From: CAVSRC01 sp963743015
GTDB lineage: Bacteria > Pseudomonadota > Alphaproteobacteria > Rhizobiales > Kaistiaceae
Direction of reading: 5' to 3'
Length of the DNA: 64,000 nucleotides
Assembly (NCBI GenBank): GCA_963743015.1
Contig: CAVUOD010000008.1
Location: 177,201-241,200 of the forward strand
The notes beneath the pieces are model-generated. The model was given only the letters and a program-made list of their open reading frames with translations. It was not told the origin of the DNA and ran no database searches. A program made the translations under genes and the position numbers. This document shows positions 1 through 10,926 of the stretch, in pieces. How positions within the stretch are numbered: position 1 is the first letter of the stretch; each line of letters opens with the position of its first letter.

Positions 1-71
1 ATAAGGGATGGGGTGGCGCTTTCTTGTCCACCCGCGGAGGTGCAGGGGCCCGGCGGACGGCACGGTCCTCC

Positions 72-764
72 ATGAGCGGGGCGGGCGCGGTCGAACTGGG
101 CCGACGTGGCGCGGTCCTGGTGCTCCTCGTTTCGGCCCTCGTCTCGATTCCGCGCTCCGCCCCCACGTCTGTCGTGCTCGCTCTTGCGGCTTTGGCCGTC
201 TACGTCCTGCTGCCGCGTGTCCGACGTCCCGCCGGCGCATTCGTCTATGACCGGATGCCCGCAGTCGTCATGCCCGACCTGCTCGGCTTCGCGCTCGTCT
301 CGTTCTTCGTTGCTCTGCCCTTCTGGGCGGCGGGGTCCGCCGGCGATCCGGGCAGCATGGTCCACCCCATGGCGATCCTCACCTGGCCGATGGCTCTTGC
401 CGGTCTCGCGATCCTGATCATTGCCGGTCGCCATGCCTGCTACTGGCTGACGATCGAGGGCGACGGCCTGCGCATCGCCAAGGCACGCGGCGAGCGGTCC
501 ATTCCCTTCTCGAAGATCGTTGCGGTGGAACCCTATCGCCGCGGCCTGCCGCGCTGGATGCGGGCGCTGGCGCCGCTGCTGGTGGCCACCGGCAAGTTCA
601 CCGCCGCGGGAGCGATCCTCGTCTCGCGCGACACTACCGGCATGGCGCTGCGTCTGGCCGATGGGTCCGCCGAGATCATCGCCGAGCAGGGCTTCGAGAA
701 GCCCTATGGCAAGGTCGTCGCAGCGTTGCGCGGCCGTTCCGTTCCCGTTGGCCCGGGGGTCTAG
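72..764 (+). CDS. Membrane protein with C-terminal PH-like domain (hypothetical)
   Basis: Unknown function. The product is about 230 aa from the ATG at 72. The frame is open to the left edge of the window (a TTG lies at 24), so the true N-terminus could be further upstream or outside the window. The N-terminal half is hydrophobic, with roughly three to four membrane segments (for example AVLVLLVSALVSI and MALAGLAILIIAG). The C-terminal ~100 residues are soluble, and the pattern YWLTIEGDGLRI...ERSIPFSKIVAVEPY resembles bacterial PH-type domains. That family link is inferred from pattern only. The stop is 11 bp before the next gene, so the two are probably cotranscribed. Confidence 0.6.
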   Translation: MSGAGAVELGRRGAVLVLLVSALVSIPRSAPTSVVLALAALAVYVLLPRVRRPAGAFVYDRMPAVVMPDLLGFALVSFFVALPFWAAGSAGDPGSMVHPMAILTWPMALAGLAILIIAGRHACYWLTIEGDGLRIAKARGERSIPFSKIVAVEPYRRGLPRWMRALAPLLVATGKFTAAGAILVSRDTTGMALRLADGSAEIIAEQGFEKPYGKVVAALRGRSVPVGPGV

Positions 765-775
765 GCCAGGCAATC

Positions 776-3700
776 ATGGAGCATACGATGTCGAATGCGG
801 CCCTGATCTTCAGAACGATCGCGCTGTCGCTGCTGTTTCCGATCCTTGCCTTTGTCGCGCCACCGGCGCGGGCGCAGGACTGGACCAGCTACAGGATCGG
901 CGAAGCGAGCGTCGACGTGCCGTCCGACTGGAAGGCGACGCGCAAGCAGCGCGATCGCGCGATCTCCTTCGAAAGCCCCGGCGGCGACTATCAGTTCGAG
1001 GCCTATTGGTGGTTCCCCGACGAGCCGCTGCTCGGCTACGACGACATCGTCTCCCACAAGAAGATCGCGGTCGCCGGAAAGCCGGCGATGGTCATCCATT
1101 CCGCCTTTGCGGCCAACCAGACACTGCTCGTGGCGATGGACGAGGCCCGCGCGGACAAGCGGCAGTTCCTGATGCGCCTCGATTCCAGCACTGCGGACTT
1201 CCACAAGGGCTCGCCGGTGCTCGACGAGATCCTCGCGCGCGTCGCCTTCGGTGGCAAGAAAGCGGCCACACCAAATCCGCTTGCCGCGATCGCCGCAGCA
1301 TTTCGGCGACGACTGCGAGCCGGTCGATCTCGCCACCTTCGTCCACCCGACACGCAAGGTCATCGAAAGCCGGAAGCAGGCTCATTTCCTGTGGCTCATG
1401 CTCTGCCAGGATCGCAAATATCCGGTGTTCGGGATCGATTTCGACTATGACCCGCAGGGCGACACCAAGGATTTCTTCCACCCGTTCTACTGGGACATGC
1501 TGAAGGCCAACGGCGGCTGGACCTATACGATCGTGGCACCGCGCGACGGCGTGATGGTGACCGTCGAGCGCAAGGGCCCGAAGAGCATGGCGCTCGATTT
1601 CGAGGACATGCCGCAAGCCGCCGAGCCGTCGGCGGTCGTCACCGCTGCACAGCCTCCCGACGAAGACCTGGGAGAGCCATCCGTGGTGGAAGACGGGCAG
1701 GCATCGACGGCATCCAATGCCGATCCGGACAGCTACCTTGCCGAGGGAGAGACGCAGCAGGCGGTGTTGTTCGACGGCACGGTCGAGGGGACCCGCTGGA
1801 CGAAATATGCCTGGCCGGAAAGCGCGTTCAAGCAGTTTGCACGTGTCGAGAACGGTACGCTCCTGGTCGATATCGCGGCGGAGGGCCGTCCCCCTCTGGC
1901 CGGGATCTACACGCAGAAAGCCGCCTTCTGGCTGGACCGCTTCGGCAAGGGCGCTGAAGTGCGTGTCACCTTCCGGCTCGATCCGGAGACCACCGACAAT
2001 TTCAACCTGGCGCTCGCCAGCCACTACAATCTGAACGGCAACCTGCCCAACGGTTCGGTGGCGCAGGTGGCGTGGCACGCGGAGGAGCCGGGCGCCTCGA
2101 TCGCGACCTTCACGGTCGACGAGCGCGTCGTCTGGCGGATCAGGACCAACGCGCCGCCCCCGGATATGGTCACCTTCGTTGTCGATCCCAGCGGCGTCCA
2201 CATCGAGGCGACGGGTCTGCCCGTCGACGACGATCCGTGGATCACGGTCTATCAGCACAAGACGCTGGCTCCGATTCCCGGCGAGGGCCAGGGCTTCCGC
2301 GTCTACGCCTATGCCCGGCCGGCGGTGAAGGGTGGCCGTGCCCGCATGGGGTTGAAGGGGATCGAGATGACGCGCCGGGCGGGGGCGCCGGTCGCAGAGC
2401 CGCAGACTGCCGAAGGCGTCGAACCGCTGACGGTGCACAGCCTGTTCTCCGGCCTGCCGAATGCCAATTGGGAGCTGAGCGGCATCGAGCGGTGCCGAGT
2501 TCACCGAATACGGCTCGTTCAAGAAGATCGGCATGGTCGTCGACATTCCCGAAAAGAAGCATCAGTGGGCGCGTGCCGGGCTGTTGTCGAGCAAGCCCGT
2601 CATCGTGCTCGACGAGCGCATCGCCGATATCTCCGCGAGCCTGACGATCGGCGTCGATCCGCAGCGGACGACCGGCCTCATCGTCATGCTCAACGGCAAC
2701 AAGCTTGCCGACATGTGGCGCCAGTCGATGGCCGGGGCAATCAGCCTGGTGAAGGCGGCGGAGGGCGACGCGGGCGGCCCGTACATCCTGACGCTGCGCA
2801 CCGGCAACGGTCCCTACGGCGTGTGGGAGCGGCCGATCCCGGCCGACTGGATCGAGAAGAGCTGGAACGGCACGCTCGTCATCGAATTCGGCAATCGCTG
2901 GATGGCGGTGCATCTGCCTGACGGGCCGTCGGTGCGCGGCACCGGCTTCGTGACCGGCAAGGGCTATGCGGCCTATGCCACGATCTATAGCAATCCCGCC
3001 AAGCCGTATGGCTCCGCCAGGCTGACGCTGCGCTCCGTCACCACCCGATGGAACGCGCCCGACGGCATGACCGCCGGTCAGCGCTGGGTCTATGTCGATG
3101 CCGAAGAGTTCGATCCGGAGGGGTTCATCGTCGACACGATGAAGGAGATTCCCGAAGGCGAAGGCGGCGTTTCGCTGCCGGGCGGCATTGTGGATGAGCT
3201 GATCAGCGTTCCGACGGTGAAGCCGGCGAAGCTTCCCGAAATCGCGCCGGCGGAAGACCCCAGGAAGGAAGGGGCGCTCGACCTCCTGCACCGGTTTGCC
3301 GCCATCCTGAACCCGGTCTCGACCGCCTATGCGGCGGAAAAGGACTGCGGCGCGGCGATCGACGCCCATCTCGACAATATGCGCCTGATCGAGGTCTCGC
3401 TCGTCGAGCAGCCCGACATGCTGAAGTCGGTCCTCTCGCTCGGCGAGACGATCCTGGGGTCGGGCACTTTCAGCAAGGGCTCGAGCGCCGAGACGATGCG
3501 CGCCCAGCTCTCCCGTGCACTCACCGCCATGCACGACGGCATCGCCATCGGCGAGGACTGGCAGGCCGGCGACGACACCAGCGGCGCGATCCATCTGGTG
3601 CAGGCTGTGCTCAATGCCGGCCTGTCATCCGAATCGCTGCAGGCGGACCGGGCATTCAGTGCCTCGGTCGAGAAATCCGCCCGCGAGACCTGGGCGAAGG

Positions 3701-5083
3701 TGGTCAAGACGATGGAGCCGAAGAGCCGCGCCCTGGCGTTCATCGGCGAGGCCGTCAAGAAGTTCAATCCCGGCGGCAATCTGGACCCGGAGGGCGTCTA
3801 CAAAGAGATCCTGGAGAAGGGTGCGGGCTTCGATTTCGGCGCCGTCTTCGGGGCGGGGACGGCCGCCACCGGCGACACCCGTGCCGATGTCTCCGCCGCC
3901 CTGTGGACGCTCACCAACAACGGTCTGGCGACCTTCAGCCCGCACTACAAGATCGCCAAGGCAGTCGTCGACACGATGGCCGATACGGCCAATGCGGCGA
4001 AGGCAGTCGTGGTCAACGATGCCGTGCGCGGCATGTACGAGAACTACAAGGAGGAGATGATCAAGCACGGCGGCATCGAAGAGCGCGCGTTCTTCGACGC
4101 CATGACGATCAAGAAGAGCAGGCTGCCGCTCGGCGAGATGAAGACCATGCTGCGCCAGTCGCCCGATGAAGTGGTCGACGACGAGGTCGCCACCCGGCGC
4201 CTGTTCAAGTTGTTCGACAAGTGGTACGCGGCCGAACAGGCGGCGACCAAGAAGAGCGACCGGCTATCCAGCCTGCGCGATCGTTTCGGCGCGCTCGGCA
4301 CGTCCTGCCGGAACGCACTGGAGCGGACGACCTGGCCGGACCGGCGCAGCACGGCCGCGAAAGCCTGGCAGGACCTGACCGCCAGCGGCAACTACACCGA
4401 CCGCGCGGTCAACACCTGGAACAACTACTGGAACTCCTGCCTGCCGGAGATCGAGCTTCTGAAGAAATACGCCGAACTCGAGGCGAAGACCCGTGCGTCC
4501 TATCTCTACTGGATGAATGCAGACAATGCGTGCATCCAGGACGGCGGCCTCGAAGCGGATGTCGATCGCCTGATCTGCCGCCTCATCGATAGCGGTGAGG
4601 ATGCCTATCGGCAGCTGATGAAATCACGGCTTACCGAATGCGGCGCCATCAAGGAACCCGACGAGGCGACCAAGAAGGCGCGGGCTGACCATGTGTTCGA
4701 CCAGCTGGTGCGGATCAACCACGACCGTCTGCTGCAGGTACTGGACGAACTCGGCGTCAAGCCCTCGGAGAAGTTCTACACCTGCCTGTGCGTCCGGGCC
4801 CGGTACGGATCGAGCGGCACCAGCCAGTTCTACCATCCTCAGCAGCTCGGCGATTACAACGCGCTCTACGCCTGCAACCACGACGGCGACCCCTGCGTGG
4901 TCTCCGGTGGCGGCTGCACGCGCCATCCGTTGCCGTCCGATCGAGAATATCTGGCAAACCTGCATCGCCTCCAACAAGATCGGCATGAAGACGGGAGCAG
5001 ACGGCAAGCTCGATCCCAATTCGGGAATACGTCTCGACACCTTGATCGAGGAGAAGCTGCGCGAGGTGCGGATCGGCCGATAG
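776..5083 (+). CDS. Very large secreted Cys-rich protein, unknown function (three frame breaks)
   Basis: Joining three frames gives one protein of about 1,434 aa. Breaks lie near 1299, 2490 and 4939, each behaving as one extra base. A Sec signal peptide is clear (LFPILAFVAPPARA, then QDW), so the product is exported. The middle part (about 1750-2370 and 2410-3060) holds two similar beta-rich segments, each beginning with an LFDG/LFSG motif, followed by an aromatic stretch and an LVDI/MVVDIPE strand. This looks like a duplicated sandwich domain. The C-terminal half is helical and Cys-rich (YTCLCVRAR, CVVSGGGC), suggesting disulfides in the periplasm or outside. I do not recognise the family. 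The start at 776 is preceded by CCAGG. Family-like sequence on both sides of every break argues for assembly indels rather than gene decay. Confidence 0.6.
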
Positions 5084-5217
5084 GGCTCCTGCTCCTCCGA
5101 AACCGCGCGCGCCTGGACATAGAAGCGCAAGGGCGAAAATGCACAGCTGCGATGGCGGGACACCCCCGGCTTCAAGGGGTGGTTCACCAGCGGTCGGTAA
5201 GGGGAAGCGCCGTTGCC

Positions 5218-5860
5218 CTATGCCGCCAGGGTCGCCCATCTCCGGTTCAGGGCGGCCGCGACTCCGGGCTCGAGCGGGGCTCCGGCAAGCAGGATATCCC
5301 TGACGCCTGGATAGGTGATCGCCGGCAACAGAGCGTCAGCCGGGAGCGCATCGATGAGCGCCGCCAATTCGCGATGGGTCGCCTGCGACACGGCGCCGAG
5401 CAACTGGCGCGATTGCGCCTGCGACTGCTGGCGGTGGGCGGGAAAGCCGCCGCCGCTCGGCTCTGCGAAGAACTGGTCGAAGATCAGCGACAGGTTGCGC
5501 TCCGCCGCCCAGCCGTAACCATAGTTGAGGGCGAGGCTGATGCAATTGCCGCCATTGATCTGCGAGAACAGGAAGGCGTCGAGCGGCTGTTGGATCAGGC
5601 CGCAGACGACGCCCGGATATTGCATCGCGGAATTGAGGAAGCCGATGCCGGTGCCGCAGCCGCCGACCACCAGATCGACACGGCCGGTGCCGAGCAGCAG
5701 CCCGGCGATGAGGCCGGTGTGGATGTAGGTCAGCTCGGGCGCCTCGCCGCCCTTCTTCATGCCGCAGTTGACCATCTCGTGGCCGCGGCCGTCGAGCGCG
5801 CGCGATCACGTCGGCGTTGCGGTTGCCGGCACTGGTTTCGTTGATGACTGCAATCCGCAT
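5218..5860 (-). CDS. RpiB/LacA/LacB-family sugar-phosphate isomerase (one frame break)
   Basis: Aldose-ketose isomerase of the RpiB/LacAB type, cytoplasmic, about 213 aa. The N-terminus MRIAVINETSAGNRNADVIA reads in one frame, then switches near 5797-5804 inside a GCGCGCGC run to ALDGRGHEMVNCGMKKGGE and onward. The family signature VVGGCGTGIGFLNS carries the Cys and the GTGIG phosphate-binding loop. It is the last gene of the minus-strand catabolic operon, 17 bp after the transketolase C subunit. The context suggests it acts on a four- or five-carbon sugar (phosphate) made or used by the transketolase. The actual substrate cannot be read from sequence; the ery-type and sulfoerythrose-type isomerases belong to the same family. 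Confidence 0.8.
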
Positions 5861-5877
5861 GGCGGGCCTCCCGGCGT

Positions 5878-6836
5878 TCAGTTGCGCGGTCTCTTGCGAG
5901 ACAGCAGGTCTTCGGCGTGGCGCACGACGCCGTCGACATCCATGCCGAAGCTGGCGAAGATCTGGTCGTCGTCGCCCGATTCCATGAAGGTGTCGGGGAA
6001 GCCGAGGCGCTTCACAGGCACGGCACGCCTTCGTCGGCGAGCGCCTCGCAGACCGCTCCGCCGAGCCCGCCGATCACCGAGTGGTTCTCGATCGTCAGGA
6101 TCGCGCCGCAGTCGCGCCCCGCCGTAATGACCGCCTCGCTGTCGAACGGCTTGATCGTGCCGTAGTGGAGCAGCCGCACGCCGATGCCGCGGGCGGCGAG
6201 CTTCTCGGCGGCGGCGAGCGCCACCGGCGTCATCATGCCCTCCGAGCAGATGGCGACATCGTCGCCCTCGGTGAGCTTCGCCGCCTTGCCGATCGTCGGC
6301 CGCCATGACGCGTCGAAGATCACCGGCACTTCGCAGCGCACCGTGCGCAGATAGACCGGACCGTCGATGGTCATGGCGAGGTCGGTCATCGCCATCGTCT
6401 CGACCGCATCGGCCGGGGTGAGCACCGTCATGTTCGGCATCGCCCGCATGATCGCCAGATCCTCGACCGAGGAATGGGTCGCGCCGGCCCGGCCGGTCGG
6501 CAGGCCGCCATAAGCCGCGTTGAGCTTTACCGGCAGGTTGGCGTGGGCGACGGAGACACGCACCTGGTCGAGGGCGCGCTTGGCCAGGAACACGGCGAAG
6601 GTCGACACCCACGGCGTGAAGCCGCACAGCGCCATGCCGGCGGCGGCGCCGACCGTGTTGGCCTCAGCGATCCCCATTTCATAGAAGCGATCGGGATAGG
6701 CTTTCTTGAAGGCGACCGTCTGGGTCGAGGCGCAGACGTCGGGGTCGAATACCACCATCTTCGGATAGGTCTCGGCGATGTCGACCAGGGCCTTGCCGAA
6801 GGCGGTGCGATGGGCGATGCGGTCTCCCTTGTTCAT
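5878..6836 (-). CDS. Transketolase, C-terminal subunit (one frame break)
   Basis: Second half of a split thiamine-diphosphate transketolase, about 320 aa, forming a complex with the N-terminal subunit encoded just upstream. The pyrimidine-binding domain has the catalytic Glu in YEMGIAEANTVGAAAG, and the later part (TENHSVIGGLGGAVCEAL) is the transketolase C-terminal domain. Near 6015-6025 the frame shifts by minus one: the first frame stops at 6012, while GFPDTFMESGDDDQIFASFGM continues to a stop at 5878, as expected for this family's tail. The start ATG overlaps the upstream stop (ATGA), so the two subunits are translationally coupled. Confidence 0.88.
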
Positions 6837-7669
6837 GCCCCGATCTCCTTCATCGCCAGTTCGAATTCCTTGTCGTTCGGAGCCTTGCCGTGCCACTCGT
6901 AGCGGCCTTCCATGAAGGACACGCCCTTGCCCTTGACGGTTCGGGCGACCACCATCACCGGTCCATCCGCGGAGAGCGTCCGCGCCTTTTCCAGCGCTTC
7001 CACCAGCGGCTCCATGGCGTGGCCGTCGACATCGATCACCGTCCAGCCGAATGCCCGCCACTTGTCGACGATCGGCTCGAGCGGCACCGCATCGGGGGTG
7101 GCCGAAGCGAGCTGCACGCCGTTCATGTCGAGAATGCCGACCAGGCCGCGCACCTTCTTGGCGCCGGCATAGAGCGCCGCCTCCCAGACCTGGCCTTCCT
7201 GGCATTCGCCATCGCCGACCAGCACGAAGGTGCGCACGCCGGCCATCGCCGGCTCGGCGGCCGCCGCCAGCTGGATGCCGATGCCGCAGGACAGTCCCTG
7301 GCCGAGCGATCCGGACGACATGTCGACGCCCGGCGTCTTGTGCATGTCGGGATGGCCCTGAAGGATGCTGCCGAGGGAATCGAACGTTTCGAGGGTCGCG
7401 AGCGGGAAATAGCCGCGCAGCGCCAGGGTCGAATAATAGCCGGGCGTGGCATGGCCCTTGGACAGGATGAAGCGGTCGCGATCGGTCCGCCGGTTGGCGA
7501 TGTCGCGGTTGCGCATGACCCGGAAGAACAGTGCCGTCAGGATTTCGGTCTCCGACAGCGAGCCGCCGGTGTGGCCCATGCCGGCGTGATGGTTGGTCTC
7601 AAGGATGAGGCGGCGGATCGTTTTCGCCTTCGCCTCCAATTCGGCTATGGTCGGCACGGGATCGGACAT
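6833..7669 (-). CDS. Transketolase, N-terminal subunit
   Basis: First half of a split transketolase, 278 aa, carrying the diphosphate-binding domain. HAGMGHTGGSLSETEIL and LSKGHATPGYYSTLA match transketolase substrate/ThDP loops, and GDGECQEGQVWEAAL followed by ILDMNG is the GDG...N Mg-ThDP motif. The start at 7669 is preceded by GAGGAAAGCTG. The reaction is transfer of a two-carbon ketol unit. Housekeeping transketolases are single chains of about 660 aa, so a split enzyme inside a catabolic operon points to a dedicated pathway step. Confidence 0.92.
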   Translation of the reverse strand: MSDPVPTIAELEAKAKTIRRLILETNHHAGMGHTGGSLSETEILTALFFRVMRNRDIANRRTDRDRFILSKGHATPGYYSTLALRGYFPLATLETFDSLGSILQGHPDMHKTPGVDMSSGSLGQGLSCGIGIQLAAAAEPAMAGVRTFVLVGDGECQEGQVWEAALYAGAKKVRGLVGILDMNGVQLASATPDAVPLEPIVDKWRAFGWTVIDVDGHAMEPLVEALEKARTLSADGPVMVVARTVKGKGVSFMEGRYEWHGKAPNDKEFELAMKEIGA

Positions 7670-7704
7670 CAGCTTTCCTCGCAAAACCTGCTCGAACGGG
7701 CTCG

Positions 7705-7833
7705 TCAAGCGCGAGCCCGCGTGCCGTTCTCGGTGGCGACCAGTTCGGTCAGCCCGTCGAGATGCGCGTCGAGCAATCGCCTGAAACGGAACATCGGCAG
7801 GACGCGTATGGGGATCGGCGCGGTCGCATGCCA
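7705..7833 (-). pseudogene. Fragment of a methylmalonate-semialdehyde/aldehyde dehydrogenase
   Basis: A stretch of about 42 codons ending at 7705 reads HATAPIPIRVLPMFRFRRLL then DAHLDGLTELVATENGT. It matches the helix pattern PxxxRxxxxFxFxxLLxxHxxxLxxLxxxENG found near residues 65-105 of CoA-acylating methylmalonate-semialdehyde dehydrogenases (IolA/MmsA). Nothing of the catalytic domain follows. It lies in the 220-bp gap between the IolD-like and transketolase genes, so it is best read as the relic of an aldehyde dehydrogenase once in this operon. It is short, so a chance match is possible. Confidence 0.4.
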
Positions 7834-7889
7834 CTCATTGTCGACCAGAATGCTGCGCGCACCGTCCATTGAATTCAGCTCCACATGAG

Positions 7890-9801
7890 TCAGATGGCGG
7901 TCCGGGCGTAGCGCGCCTCGACGTCGGCGACCCAGTTGCCGACGTTCCACGAGCCGTAGACCCCGAGCCCGCCGACCGGGTCGGGGCCGCCATAGACCGG
8001 AACGTGAATGACCGCGAAGCCGTCGTGGGCGTGGGCCTCAGCCAGCGCCGTGCGGAATTCGTCCGGCGTGTCGCCACCGGAAAGCGCGAGGATGCCGGGG
8101 AAAGCGCTTGCCATGCGCACGTAGTCGACCGCGACCGAAGTCGCTGGTGCGGAACTCGGCATCGTATTGCGCATGCTGCAGGCTGGAGATCGCGGCCATG
8201 CGGCGGTTGTCGAAGATGATCAGCGTGGCGCGCAGGCCATGTTCGACGGCGTCGAGCAGGATCTGCGGGTTCATCATGAAGGAACCGTCGCCGGAAAAGG
8301 CGATCGGATAGACCGGAGCGTCGGCAAGCGCCGCCGCCATCAGGGCGCTGGCGGCATAGCCCATATAGGAGGCGCCGGTCTCGGTGAAGGTCGCGAAGGG
8401 GCGGTCGTCGGCGGCGATCTGGAAGCCGTTTGCCTGCACGTCGCCGGCATCGAAGAGCTTTACCGCGCCGATCCCGTCGGCGAAATCGATCGCGGTCCGG
8501 ATCGCCTGCGGCTGGGTCATGACCCGCCGCTGCCAGGTCTCGTCGACCGGCGGCTCGGCTTCGAGGCGCGACTTCAGGAAGCGCGCCCATTCCTGCTTGC
8601 GGACGGCGCAGGCGGTGAGCCACGCCTGTCGGCTGGAGTCGATCGGGTCGCTCCACGATTCGAGCACCGCCAGCAAGCGGTCGAGGTTGGCGCCGATGTC
8701 GCCGGCAAGCGTCAGCGTATTGGCGTAATGGGTGAGGTCGTCGACGTCGCCGTTGAGGTTGATGACCTCGCTCGCCTGCGGATAGCCGATGCCCGAGCAG
8801 TCGGACTGGCAGACGGCGCGCGTGCCGACGGCAATCAGCAGCGTCGCCTGGCTCATGGCATAGTTGCCGCTGATCGAGCCCTTCGAGCCGCCGACATGCA
8901 TGTTGAGCGGATGGCGGTCGGGCAGAACGCCGAGCGAGCCCGGCGACAGCACCACCGCGGCGTTGATCCGCTCGGCAAGAGCGCGGATGCGTTCGGCAAA
9001 CTTGCGGCCGCCGCCGCCGACCTTGATGACGACCCGGGAATGCGCCGCGATGCGCGCCGCGGCGCGCTCGAAGACCGTCGGCTCGACCGCCGCCAACGGC
9101 GGAATATCGAGCGCCTGCGGCAGGGCGGCGAGATTGACCGTCACCATCGCCGGCTGGGTGTTGATCGGCATCAGCAGGAAGAAGGGGCCGGCCTTGTAGG
9201 GATGGCGCACGGTCGCCGCGCCCCGGCGCAGCGCTTCGCGCACAGATTCGGGCGTGTGCAGCACGTGGCTGCGTCCCATCACCGCCGTCAGCCTGGCGAA
9301 GGTGCCCTGCTCGGCCTTCGGCACCTGCTGCATGTTGTAGCCTTCGCGGTGCGTCGTCTCGTCGCCATAGAGGTGGTAGACGCCGATGCCGTTCGACGCG
9401 GCGGCGAGCGAACCGGCAAAGGCCTGCAGCGCACCCGGCCCGATGGAGGTCACCACCGCGGGCACCTCGCCATACTGCCAGGAAAGCTGCGTGGCGGCGT
9501 GCGCCATGGCGATCTCGTTGCGGAATTGCCAGCAGCGGACGACACCGGCCGCCTCGTAGACGCGCAACACGTCGGCAAGGGCGGTGTTGCCGTGGCCGAA
9601 GATCGCCAGGTATTTGCGCACGCCCTGCCTGAGCAGGCCGAGGACGATCGCCTCGACCAGCGGCACGGTGACGATGGCCGGAAGCGCGCCGCCGGCGAGC
9701 GCGGCATCGATCCCGCCCGCCCTGGCGATCGCCGCCGCACGGGCCTCGGGGCCGTCTGCCGCGGAACCCGCGGATGCCGGTTCTGTCTGGTCGAAGTTCA
9801 T
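7890..9801 (-). CDS. IolD-like ThDP-dependent enzyme (trihydroxycyclohexanedione hydrolase family; one frame break)
   Basis: ThDP enzyme of the acetolactate-synthase superfamily, closest in pattern and length (about 636 aa) to IolD, which hydrolyses a cyclic diketone in inositol breakdown. The N-terminal Pyr domain has the catalytic Glu in CWQFRNEIAMAHAATQ. The C-terminal PP domain has AFSGDGSFMMNPQILLDAVE and IIFDNRRM. The frame shifts near 8139 (one extra base), after which SVAVDYVRMASAFPGILALS and GGLGVYGSWNVGNWVADVEA complete the family. The start ATG overlaps the upstream stop (ATGA). No iolB, iolC, iolE or iolG set is present, so ordinary inositol catabolism is not supported. The substrate is unknown, perhaps a related cyclic or branched sugar derivative. 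Confidence 0.82.
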
Positions 9802-10921
9802 GCGCCTCGTCGCAAACGCTGCTGCTGTGCCGCGTCCACTTCATCGACGCGCACGGCGCGGCCAAGCTCGGCCGAAAGCTGCGCGGCGAGCGTGAAGCGC
9901 AGGATGTCGCGCCCGTCCTCGCCGGTCAGCCGCGGCTGGTCACCGGAGCGCAGTGCGGCAATGAAGTGGCGGGTGGAATGGATGAAGCTCGCCTGCCAGC
10001 CGAGATCGGCGTCGGCGAAGGCGAAGCCTTCGCTCCTGCCGCCGGCATAGAGCATGACCGGCGGCTGGTCGCTGATCCGGCCATGGCCGCGATTGATGGT
10101 GATGACGCCCGCCGTGCCGGTGATCTCGACCCGGTCGTCCTGGGCATAATGCTCGGTGACGATGTCGAGCTCGGGCGAATAGACGATCTCGAGATTGCCG
10201 TAGCGGTTGCCGGGAAACTTCCACGAGATGATCGCCGGCGCGTCGAAGACCATGCCGTTGGCGCGTTCGGTGGTGCCGATCCAGGCATGCACCTCCTCGG
10301 CCAGCCCCATGAAGTGCCAGGCGGTGGCGAACTTGTGGTGCCCATCGTCGAAGGCCAGCGGTCCGCCGCCGTTCTGCGTCGATGTCCTGGCGCCAGGCGT
10401 CGGCCGAGACCGGCACCTCCCAGGCGGTGGCGCTGCGGCCGGGATTGCTCTTGATGCGGATGGTTCGGAGGTCACCGATGGCGCCGGCGTCGACCAGCGC
10501 CTTGGCCTTGGCGATCGGCGGATAGAAGACGAAGTTCTCGAAGACGCGAAAACGTCACGCCGGTCTGTCTGGCGCGCGCGATCAGCCGGTCGGCATCGGC
10601 AACCAGGATGGTCATCGGCTTTTGCAGCGAGACGTGCTTGCCGGCGTCCATGGCGGCGAGCGCCGCCTCGGCATGGAGATGGTGCGGCAGCAGGATCTCG
10701 ACCGCATCGACATCGGGATCGTCGAGCAGGGCACGATAGTCGGCATAGATGCGCGCCAGCGGAAAGCCCCAGCGCTGCGCCCGCTCACGCGCGAGATCGG
10801 CGTTGACGTCGGCGACGGCGACGATCGAGGCGTCGGGATTGGCAGCGTATTCGAGGGCATGGAGGTCGGAGATGCGGCCGGCGCCGATGAATCCGACGCG
10901 AATGTGGTCGAGCGTCGCCAT
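9798..10921 (-). CDS. Gfo/Idh/MocA-family sugar/polyol dehydrogenase (two frame breaks)
   Basis: NAD(P)-dependent oxidoreductase, about 373 aa after joining three frames. The Rossmann motif is VGFIGAGRISDLHALEY. LLPHHLHAEAALAAM and SLQKPMT (Q-K-P instead of the usual E-K-P, with the key Lys kept) follow. The breaks are near 10549, in an AAAA run (TTTT on the coding strand), and near 10377; both look like single extra bases. After them come RVFENFVFYPPIAKAKALVD and QNGGGPLAFDDGHHKFATAW, the usual family sequence. It lies 5 bp after the IclR gene and overlaps the IolD-like gene. It likely makes the keto intermediate used downstream. Confidence 0.82.
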
Positions 10922-10926
10922 GGCGT

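Noticed and set aside
776..5083. Programmed frameshifting or pseudogenisation as explanation for broken genes
   Set aside because: Breaks occur in 13 unrelated genes at different contexts, without shared slippery motifs, and the protein resumes intact after each.
5081..5125. Amber (TAG) recoding, because coding-like sequence crosses two TAG codons
   Set aside because: Only one gene shows it convincingly, no supporting tRNA or enzyme is seen, and the local error rate explains it better.
5218..10921. Standard myo-inositol catabolism operon
   Set aside because: Only an IolD-like gene and a dehydrogenase of the broad IdhA superfamily are present; iolB, iolC, iolE and an intact iolA are missing, while a split transketolase is present.
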